From the NCBI RefSeq assembly GCF_032362555.1, contig NC_083506.1:3891501-3955500 (forward strand): a stretch of DNA of 64,000 nt, given 5' to 3'. Below the pieces are notes generated by a model. The model saw only the letters and a program-made list of their open reading frames with translations. It was not told where the DNA came from and did not search any database. Origin of the DNA: Amyelois transitella. Lineage: Eukaryota; Arthropoda; Insecta; Lepidoptera; Pyralidae. Positions 37,601 to 49,600 of the stretch are shown here, piece after piece. Within the stretch, counting starts at the first letter, position 1, and the number at the start of each line of letters is the position of its first letter. The translations under genes were made by a program, and so were the position numbers.

Positions 37601-40600
37601 ATCATTAAGCCAAATAGCTGAACGTGGCCATTCAGTCTTTTCAAGACTGTTGGCTCTACCCCGCAAGGGATATAGACGTGACCATATGTATGTATGTATA
37701 TTTGTTTACAGTTTAAAATACGTTGGTCCCTTAGAACACGACCCTAAGAGCGATAACTTAATGTATGAGATTTCCGCGGAAATGGGGAGGGGCGTCCCCT
37801 CCAAACTATCGCCAGGAGTCACAGAAAACGTGAGAGGTATGCATATTTTATATTTTTCATACGCGGTTATCACGACTTTATTCTTTACGGAGTTGACCTA
37901 ACATATTTCACAAAACTTTACGTCTTTGTAATGAAATTAAGTTTCGGAGATACAGTCAGGTGGTTAGTAGGTTAATTGTAAACCTGACATTACCATAAAA
38001 ACCACTGTTCTTAACAGATTATGCTACAAAACACAATAAAATATATTTTTTTTGACTTGTTCTATAGGAAAATAATCTAATACTAATAACTAATAATAAT
38101 CTAATACTAAAATAATCTTATTCGAGATCAAATTCTTTTGTGTGTATGATTGTTAGATATAAAAAAAAATTGTTTCAGATACTATGGGTGACGCTTCGAA
38201 ACATTTGGCTAAAGTGGGGATGGAAAAGGGTAAGATCGTAATCAGTTTCAGTGAAATTGTAATATTTTTACATGCACAGTTTCAACCAGTGAAAATACGT
38301 TGGTAAATTTAGTATACTTATACATATAAGTAATAAGTAAAATAGCTTTTTACTAGTTACTTTTAAATACAATTTTACATAAGTAAATCTCAGTTTATAT
38401 TAGGTACAATTCCTTTTGTACACTGGTACCCACTGTAAAAACAGGAATGTGACGTAGGTAACTAACAACTAGGTGACTAACAAAAAACGAGACATTAAAC
38501 TCTATGCAAATCATCTATAGGAATGGCGTTGGATCACTTGGTAAAAGTGATGAGAGAAGACGGCGGCGATTCTCCCCTGGGACAGTTACAAGGATACCAG
38601 CAGTCTTACAATGATGGGGCTAGAAGGTAAAGCAAATGGCACTATAGGCGTACGCCAGTCATTTTACCTATAATTTGCAATGGGTGTGGGTAAAACTCTT
38701 ACCGTTTTAGAAAAGGAATTCAGGTGGGTACTGGGATCATAGATAGGTAAACATCAGTGATCGTGCTAGAAGAATTTAAAACGCAAGTTCCGGCTGTCAT
38801 ACTCATTTTTTTTCCCTTACCATGAAAACAATCGGTTAGCGGTTTGACTAATTTACTCTATGTTTTTCATAAATGGAACGACGTAACACTGTATGAACGT
38901 AATAATGCCCGCTAATGTTCAGCAGTTTATTATTTTAATACTTTTATTCTTACTGATTTAGTCTCAAATATAAAGTTTCAGTTCTAACTTGTATACCAAT
39001 ATAATTTCAGAATTGAAAATGCTCCATCTTTGCATAATGACAAAGTTGACAAAGGCGCGTATGAATCTGTGAGAGGTAAACTGACGGAATTAACTGAGAA
39101 ACGACCTGCTAAAGAGCACGAAAAACATATGGCAGGTAGGTATATACCATGATTTTGTGTGGAAAAGTTGACTGGCTTATTAATCAAAAATAATAATGAA
39201 AAGGTCACCTTTCTCCTATTCGTTTTGGCTAATAAGTCAAAACCATAGAATAGGTTTTTGTAATGTTATGCTAAGTAACTACATGTAATAATAATGTATT
39301 ATTATATGTTTATAATTCAGCTAACCTCCAAGTAGATATTCAACAGTTGTAATAAAGCAAAATCCCAATCCCATAGAAAAGCTTGTTTTATGTAATAAAA
39401 CCTCGTCTTATTTGTGAAAATTTGTGTAATAAAAGTTTTTATTTCTTTTAAGGGATCGTCGATGATGCCTCAAAATTTTTGGCAGCGCCATTTCCGGAAA
39501 GTAAGTACATACTTAAATGTTTTAAATTATTTACAAAATTATTCTTCTAGCCAAGAAGATGGGATAGAATAAGCTTGGGACTGATTTTGAGATTCATCCT
39601 ATAGTATTTTTTATTAATAGAGCTCCTTAATATACAGCCGATAAGGAGAAACGTCGGGTGCTAGCTGACCTCATGGGCCGGCAGGGCGACACCATCGTAG
39701 GCCAAGAAGGGATTTACAAACTGACGTACACTGAAGGTGGAGATGAGTAGGTACCTTTTTCACATAACTCTCCCCAAAATATAGCAATTGGAATAAAAAA
39801 AGACAAAATAAATATTGTACTTAAACACTGCAGGTGTCATGTGTCGTAATATTGCATAAAAGCTGTCAATTCTCAGAGATGCAATATGAAAACTTTATAG
39901 TGTTACAACCATCAGTTGCGACGTTACATTACCTACGACTTCTATAGTCTTATATTATTCCGAAATCTATACCTACCCTAGACTATGGCCCAATACTTAC
40001 GAGCCGAGACATTACGTACTATATAACATAGATATAATAATCTTGAAAATATTTTACCGTTCCATTATTGTTCAAACTTTTCAGAATAATGAAAGCTCCA
40101 ATAGGTGTGACATCAGCCCACGATGAGTCAAAACGCAAGGCCATGCTCGGCAAGGTGGAGGGTGTCATACCCGAGCAGAAGCTAAAGGCTGCGCTTAAAG
40201 GTACGGTACCTATTCCCACGAGAAATCACAATGGTAAATGCTCTTGAGGTAAACTATGCTCTCGTAGTCCAAAAAAGGCGAGAAACCACGTGTAGGACAT
40301 AATATGGATGGTGATGTGATGATTAACATGTATTTTAATAGTAGCCACATATTTAAAATATCTCCTCCTAAATTACCTCGAAATTTTTCGATACTTCTTT
40401 GTCTCTTTCTAGTAAGGCCAATTAGAAAGAGTTGGAATAAAAAAAATCTGTGGAGGTAGTTTATCGATAAAAATTGTGGCGTTCATGGTTTTACGTACTT
40501 CTATGCGATAATAATGTTATTTATTGTCTAGATTTACGTGCATACATCTTTTTCCAGATCCGGCGCACGAAGGAGCCGCACATCTGACTGATATTATAAA

Positions 40601-43600
40601 AGGAAGAGGTGGGTAAAAAACATTTTTAAAATGTCATAAATATTTAAAACTAGCTTTTCTAGAGAAGCCTATATTACTTCTAAAGGTCTATCTTTGTCCT
40701 AAATTTAGTCAAAATTGATCCAGTAGATTTTGAGTTTATTCTTCAAATACAAATCTTTCCTTATTATAAATATGTTTTTAAAATTTAAAAACATTATTAT
40801 TTCCTAAGAGCATATAATATCTATCACCTTATATACCTATACATATAAGTTGGGGCAAGGATAGTCATAGTATTCTTAGGTGCATATTTACCTAAGACTT
40901 GAACAAAGTGTGAAAATAAAAGAAATGATAAAATACTTTTAAACTGTATGTTCATATTATATCTCCTTGTTTATTAAGTCATATACTAACTGAAACAAAT
41001 TCCTATATAGGAGAAGCAATGCAAGTTATTCATGATGCGATGGATAAAGAGAAAGGGAAGGAATTCCTCACGATTGGCAAGTTTAGCGCGACCCATGAGA
41101 AGGCTGCCGAAATGTGAGTGCATCGTACAATTTCACAGACACGAACGCGTGGACACGGTTCTCTAGCTATTATTTTCTGAGCTCGATAACTGTTTTTTTT
41201 ATTTCAGTTCTCGACCATTATTTAGGGAGAATTCTCACTAAATTGTAACACTGGTATACGCGTAAGTACTCATGGACATGAAAAGCCCGTCACTATTAAG
41301 AGTTTCCTCAAAGTTGGAATTTTTCAGGATTGGAAATGCGCCACATTTTGGAGGTCAACGACCTGCTCCTTTTATCGAAGAAAAGGTCGGCGAAAAAATT
41401 AAGGCCCTTAATTTGACTGGAGGCTCGGCTGTTGCCCAGAAGAATATGTCTGGTAAGTGGCCGGTGTTGAGGAAATCTTTACATTTACTATTGAGCTCGG
41501 CAGTATAAGTAATTACTGTTACCTGCTTATTTTGTGGCTTCTTACCTTGAGCGAGAACTTTTTCATACAAATATATAGTTCTGATCACTAGTAGCATGGT
41601 AAATTTCGTCGATTTTGTTTCATTATTCTGAGTACTTTAATATGTACACATATTTCAGAAACGGCTGATATCACGAAGACCTATTTGGCGGGAGTCGCGA
41701 CCAATGAAAGTGAGTTCTCTTTTTGACAACTCTGATAAAATTTTCGCCCCGCAAAATTTTGTCGTGAATTAAAGTATTCTTCTACTCAAATGGAAGCCCT
41801 TTTATTTGAACTAGTTATATTGAGGATTCGTGACAAAATTTGTATTGCGGGTGAGGTGGCAACAATCTTTTACCGATTGCCATGAAACATTTTGTGTACT
41901 TTTAGGTGGATTAGATCCTAAAGCGTTGGCCGAGATGGATCCCTCAATGAAGGGAATGCTGGCAGGATTAGGAGGAAAAGGACGACCTGGGTAATTCTTT
42001 TTTTAATTTACGTTCTTACCCGTTCTACTCCGTAAAAAACGAGATTAAACTTAACAACTACATATTAAGAAATTTTCTGCCTCTAACTAATAAGTTAGAG
42101 GGAAATTAAATAAAGTTATTAGGTACTTAGTAGTTAATAAACTTTTTTTAATAAACTTTAATTTCCCCAATATACAAACCGAAACTTATATTTCAATAAT
42201 TTGGTTTTACCTTTGAAAATTGAAAAAGTCATCAACGAAAGTTTAAAAGTACATTTATAACTTCTTTTTCACATTTCTCGCAGCTCTCCAGAAACTGAGG
42301 AAGAGCGTCGTAGACGGGAAGCAGAAGAGGCGCGGATACGGGCAGCGGGGGGAGCCGGTGGAATCGGAGGGGCGGGGGGTGCCGGGGGAATCGGAGGGGT
42401 GGGAGGAGCGGGGTCAGGCGGCGGCCCGGGCGGGGCAGGAGCGTGGGGCGCAGGGGCAGGCGGGGTCGGAGGTTTGTTACCATACACATATGTCACGATT
42501 TTATCCTATGCGGAATAGACAGGGCCAAAATGTCACAAAATTTAGCTGCATGGCGTATTGATGAAACTGAAATTCAGACAAAGTGATTATTGACATGTTG
42601 CTAAGGGAGTATTCCATACCCTTACAAAAAAAATCTCAATTTCATAAGTCTTTGATACCAGTTGGACACGAATACCTCCGACTGGCTAACTACAAATAAT
42701 AAAGTCTATATGAAGTAAATCATTTAGTTCCTCTCATACATACTGCCTTTGTCACCTTAATTCTAAATATAGAATTTTAATCAATTTATTTTACATAGGT
42801 AAATTAAGATCAGTTAAATTTAGAAACAAAGCATTCAAATAACACATTAGTATTTATGACTCAGGTAACATTAGACAGGTGATAAAAGTGCCTGTTCATC
42901 TCTGTACGATACAGGTTTTGGTGCAGGAGGAAGTCCAGATAGCTTAGAAGCGCGCAAACGCAGGGAGGAAGAGGAAAGGAAAAGACGTGAAGCCCTGGCG
43001 CGATCCGGTAAGAATCTTGACTACTACACTACTATGCCATAAAAAAAATGTATATATGAGAAAAAATACTCAAATTCAGCTAGCCCCAAAGTAAGTTCAA
43101 GATTTGTGTTATGGGATACTAAACTAAAAGATAAACTAGAACTAAACTCAAAGATACTATATTTTGTAATATAGCATCTTTGAGTTAGTTGACAAGACAT
43201 ACCAGAAAAAACCTTACAATCAAAATTTGTTTGAGTCAGCAAAAGGTTTATAAATACTGCGATTGTTTGGAAGGTCCGTAGACAGGTGGGCTAATTCCAC
43301 TTTGTACTATGCCCCATTGAAAGTGTCAAATACCTTAAATTTCGTCCAGTTCCATTGAAACGATATAGATAGCTTATAGCCTAGGCCTAACTGAGCCTAT
43401 AGCCTAGACTAGGTCACACATCTTCTTTGTATAAAATTTCTCATATTGTAAAAATTGTCGACATGCGCATCCAGTGAGGCTGCCGAGTAGATTGGATGGA
43501 TGAATGCTACTTACTCAATAATTTGATTTCTAGGTCGAGGCAGTGGTAGCGGAAGTGGCAGTAAGTATTTTCATGACCAAATTTTTCAGAAGAATTATTT

Positions 43601-46600
43601 TAGAACAAATATATGATGTATATTTCATCCTTATTTTTTTTTTATTATTTTTAAGCAAGCTTTAGTTTTTTTACACGATATTTGAGTGCGACGTTTGCAT
43701 TCAGGCGAAATAGATCCGGAGCGACGTATGGCGCAGGAGATCCTTCACAAACAACTTAAGGCCAAAGGAGGGGAGACGCTATACAAACAACCACCTACTG
43801 AGCTTTCTCATTCACAGGCCTCTGATTGGTAAATATGATATATACCTACATTATTACAACTCTTTTATAGAATAATGTAGGAAATCGAAAATTTTCAAGG
43901 ATATTAAGAAAGACAAATCTTGAATTTTCAACTTTCACATTTATAAATTATCATATCGTTATTGTGTGACTTGGACTTAAGTATTTATGGTTTTAAGAAC
44001 TTTGTCATTCTGATAAATATGACACTTTATTAATAGGTTAAAAGACCCACCGATGAAGGTAGACAAATCAGTGAAGGAGTCTGGGGATACGGACCGACTG
44101 CATAAGAAGTTTGAGAGGAAACTCAGCAACTTGGTCAGCAAAATTACTCCTCCCAATATGGCTGACACGATGCAAGGTAATTAAATTATACACAGCCAAA
44201 ACAATAGAAATTTTTTATTTAATTCAAAAGCCGATTCTATGCTGTTACCCAATCTTGATACATTTCTGGACCGTGTTTCTCAATATTCGTCATTGATATG
44301 CATGCCTTCAACCCAGTTTCTCGGTTTCTAAAGTAGTGTCAATATTTTTTGGTTGAAGGTTGTGACGAGAAATAATAATTTTTTGTTTGTTTCTTAACGG
44401 TCGCCGTTTTGCAGTTGTGTTTAGGATTCTGTTATCGTGCTGTTTTTTCTCGGCATGGGTTGGTTCTCGTTCTATTATCAATCACAGCTGTATGACTACA
44501 GTTTGATAGTGACTATTGCCATTTACCCATGTTTGAATATATTTCGGTTCAACACCGTTTCTATGAGTGTTTTGAGGACGTCATTTTATGATTATTTCGC
44601 GACATGGGCTGTTTCTCGGTTATTTCTCGGTCATAGACGTATCTCAATAATTAACCATCATAGTTTCTCGGGTTCTCCTAAATCTTTGCCATTTGTGTTC
44701 AGCATTTCATTTTCACGTTAACCATCAATACGTACCTTCATTAAATAGGATCAAAATTTATCAATACGCTTAAGATTTTTATTCTATTACGCCCGTATTA
44801 TATCGTAAGCAACAATTATTTACAAAAACGTTTTAATTTGCAGATGTCGTCATCGAATCATCAAGGCAGCTCTCTGAATACTTCGTGTCCAGCAGTAAGT
44901 AGAATTATTGTATTATGGTATATCGAAACATCGTTTTTTTTTCTATTTTACACCATGTTTTTCTTTTTAATTATAAGAAATCCCACAAAGCTACCTACTC
45001 AAATATTTTAAAATTTCAAAGATTACAAGGCGCTGGCGCGCGACGGTCTCATATCCGAGATGCAGAGAAAAGGCAACGAAATACTAATAGACTTGGACGG
45101 CAACGCTGAAACATTCTTCTTTGCTGCTCAAAGGCGAGTTTCTATAAGTTCACTTGCCATTATTTTAAATTTTATAATTTTTTTATGTTACAAAAACAAC
45201 GTCGCATGCATAACATTTTTAAAAGCACCAATTACTTATTCGTTTCCGTCTACATTCATATAATCACGTCTATATCCCATACGACTGTTGGCTCTGTCTA
45301 CCCAGACAGAGCAAACAGTCACGCGAAAACTGTAAAGTCACGTTCAGCTGTAATGGCTTCATGATTGAATTGAGATTCAAATAGTGACAAGTTGCTAGCC
45401 TATTGCCAAAAAAAGAATCCCAAGTTTATTGTCCCATCCCTTTGTCGCCTTTTACGACATCCTAATGTAAAGTGCCAAAAACCACACGGCACTTTCAGTC
45501 ATATATGAAGATTTTTTGGGATTTCATTAATCATCCTTTTGTTCTGCTCAGATTGAAGAAGGCTAAAGATCCCTTACAAGCGAAAGAGCCATGCAACCAA
45601 GTGGCTTACCAACTGGGCAAGAAACTGGATGACATGATACGGTGTCGGTCCATGGCGAGAAAACTAACTGCCACCATGAAAGGTAACAATATGTGACCGA
45701 AGCCTATCTTACAAACAGAATGAGAAATCATGTGACAACATTTAGAACTTTTAACTCTACTACTTAAATTATAAACGATGTCGTCTTTCTTACAGATCAC
45801 ATAAAGGATGCCGCTGAATATTTATCAGGACTTGTAACCAAACCAGGTAATAACTGAATTTAGCATAATTTTATAATACAACATAAGCATATCATTAATT
45901 TTTGTTTCTACTACACGTTTGTAGACCTACCTAGGATAAATTTAGGACAAAAGGTATGGTTGAGAATATTAACCGCGAAGCTCGTCGGTTGGAATGAAAA
46001 GCCACGATCCGGCCACTTACCACAAGTGGTAGGCAGAGACTACTCTTTCCCTACTCTTCGGAGAAAGATCCCTCTGATAAAATGTATATATGTATGCAGA
46101 TGAAGAGATCGAGGCGTACGTGGCTCTGCTGGGCGAAATGGAGTCCAGAGGGGACTCACTACTTATTGAAGGAGATATTCCGAAGTCATACTCCGACGCT
46201 GCTAAATAGTTAGTACTCAAATGAAAACGAATCCAAAATGCTTTTGAGTTATGATTTTACTATGAAAGAGCACCTCACTTACTTCAGCTAATCACAACAG
46301 TTGATTAACACATACAGTTCTTTAAGAACTTTTTAAATCTTGCATTAACGCCAGTAAGATATTATGTACGAGTACATACGAATATAACTGTAACTATAAT
46401 TAATAAAATAGTCTTGTTTAAATTTCGTACAGTTTTACCAATAAGTGTTCAAGAACTGAAGCATCTTCGACGTATCAAATTCAATATTTTTTTTAATAAT
46501 TTGTCAGTCTCCGCCAATTGACTACTTGGGAAGATCAAATAAGAAGGCCGAACAGTTCTCTACAAAGTTCCACGGAGTCAAAACTGAAGACTATGATGGC

Positions 46601-49600
46601 GAACGTGGAGCCCAGGGGTTACAGCAAGGGAGTGTTGGATGGTAAATATATCATATTTAAGTGATTTTGTATTGCGTCATCTAAAACTATATTCTCGTAA
46701 CATTAAAAAAATTAAGAAATTGCACTTTGAATTTTCACAAAAATATATCTTTAATGCACAAAAAATACATCTTTAGTATCAATAAAACTTTATCCGTTTA
46801 TATTTTATCCCTATAAATATTTTGCTTAACAAGAACCAATATTGACCAATTTTCTTACCCGTAAACAGGTGTCATCCAAAAGTGCACAAAACTGCTCGTT
46901 TCCTACATCATGCTTCAAGGTAAGTTTTACCAACATATTATTTTCATTTATTTTTGTTTAAATTATTTTTCTTTATTAAAAAATAAAATTGTTTTAAGGT
47001 GAAAAGACGGAAGCCCTGAAGGTTCTGATAGAACAAATGGAGAAAGCTGGCGAAGGAGTTTTGTTACGACATGGAGCTATCCAAAAGTCCTACAACCAGG
47101 GTGCAGCTATGTAGGAAATTTTTATTATTATATTTCGATAACATTTTTTAGCACGTTGACTATTTTATATTATATTCTTTGGTATTGTTTCAGTCTACGA
47201 GGGAAGAATTCAGATCAGCTTAGTGTGCCTAATGCAGATCCGGTTGTGGCGAGGAAAATACAAATCAAGTTCAAAAACCTCATGAGTAATGCTACTCCCG
47301 ACAAATATAAGTCCCTTATGGATGGTAAGAATTCCAAAAAAAGTTTAATTTACAATATTTGCAAATTGATTGAATCTTAACTAAAATCAAAGGAATTGCT
47401 TCCAGATGTAATTGAGGATGCTACAATGTATCTTGCTGTCCATTTCCTGCAACCACGTAAGTATAATTAACTGCCACTGTTCATTTGAGCTACGAAGGAT
47501 GGTGTTGTTTTTTTCAATTCACGTAATATGTATTTTATTAATACCTACAAGAGTTTAACGCTTCTTCTTTCAGAGGTGATACAAGTGTGCAAGTGCATGA
47601 AGAACGTGTTCGTGCAGTGCGAGCTGTGGTGCGACGAGATCCTGCGGCGCGTGGCGCGGCCGTGCTGCACGTGCTCGCGGCACGTGTCGGTGCAGGCGCT
47701 GGCCGACCTCGCGCCCGCGCAGCGCCTGCGCGTCAGCCCCGGCGGCTCGCAGGCCTTCGCGCCCGGCCTCGAGATCTCCCTCACGCAGTGCCCCAAGCTC
47801 AGGGCCCGCGGCAACAAGTCCAGCCAGGACGTCTGCCCCGCGAAAAACCCGAGCAGCGGCTGCAACCAAGTGTCTGCCTCCTATCTCCTCTACTCCACGT
47901 CGTACGACCGCTCCCCCAGCCCCACCAAGCTGCCGCGCGAAGTCGCCGACACGAGCTCCTTCGAAACTACCACGTCCTCCACCAGCCTTCACGACAAACC
48001 GCCGGTGATGATGACCCGGTCGCAACCTACTAAACTTACGCAACCTCCCGCTACGTCCACCTCTCAAATGGAGCCGGAACAGGAAACATCGGAACACTCG
48101 ACCGGTGCGTCGTTTTACACGCCGCCGTCTGGTCAGGGATCGAGTAGTTCTCCGAAGTCGAAGAAGACTGGCGGCCCGTACTTCCAAGCGCCGACGACGA
48201 TGTTTGCGAAGATAAAGCAACACGACATAAATGTACAAGCTCCAGCTCCGGAGCGGTCGGGGTCGCCTTATCTACAGAGTCAGACTTACAGCTCGCGTGA
48301 GTAATTCTTGAACGCTTTTATTTACCTTGCACAGTTTTTAATATCATCACTTGAGTAGATATCCTTATTGATTCTGTTCTAGCAGCTGTTACTATAAATA
48401 CCCGTATTGCCTGCGAACCCTATCCACGTAGCCTTGGTATTTCATTAATTTATGTTTTGAATTATTTCCTCTACTTTTACGCGCATTTGTAAATAGTTTA
48501 TCGGATCAATTACAAGGTGAATTTACCGACATTACCAGGAACACCAATTGTGTCGACGGACCAGATGGGCGACTGGCACGCCATGATGGTCAGCCTGATG
48601 TGGAACGTACAGGCCTGGCGCGACTGGATCCAAGAGAACATCGACAGAGCCCTGTCTTGGAGCCAAACCGATGAATCATTAGGTAATAAACACTAAAAGT
48701 GGGCCTGCTGGAAGAAATTTCTCTAGAAATGAGTAGTGCTCTTATACTGAATTCCTCTTTATTTTAAGTTTTATACTTATATTCCTTGATGTACAAAATG
48801 CACATTAATATATAAATAAATAAATTATTAAAATGAAATTAACGATTTCAGCACCTGAAATGCTGCTTGTTGTCATCGTCATAACATTTATTTGTTTGAC
48901 ATTTTCAAAAGAATGATAATGTTTTTAGCGTTAATTTTATATAGGGTATATAGTTAAAATAACCACTCGCAGATCGTCCACTGCTCGTAATGAGCAATTT
49001 CTCCATAAATTTTAACAGAATAAATTGTGATATTAAATTAACCCTAAATTTGGGAAAGATAATGATGCATGAATCGTGTTTTACTCGTAATAGACCTAGA
49101 AATGAAAAGGGATTGATCATTCTAAACAATCACCTTGGTAACGTGAAATTTTATACTTCCTATATTCAAATAACAGACAACTGGACAACATTCCAACGAA
49201 GAGTTTCTCAAGAGGCCTTGCAATGGCGACAATACAACACCTTCAGTCGGCAGCTCACACTGCGGCTTGCTCTGCGGTATCGAGACAAACAGGTGAAGAC
49301 ATTTGCGGAAATTCTAGATTTAGTTGTTGCTTATTTTTATTGGTTAGTAGAGTTTTTTTAATTGATAATAATTATAAGTATATATTTATCCACAGAATTA
49401 AGTTACAACACTTTTTGTTTTAATTTTAGATAGTATCACCAACAAGGGCTACAGTGAAGACGGAAATTTACATGGAGTGTCAGAGAGAAATGCTGGACAT
49501 TATTGACATGTTCAACAGGTGGACTCATTGGCTGAACGTTGTTGTAAGTGCTTCGTTACTGGTTAAGGTACACACGGCTCAGGAGATAACTGGACTACCA

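Noticed and set aside
47570-48238. 222-codon minus-strand frame and 148-codon plus-strand frame in the same place
   Set aside because: Shadow frames in a GC-rich coding exon. Their Arg/Ala/Pro-rich composition is typical, and only the third frame fits the splice phases.
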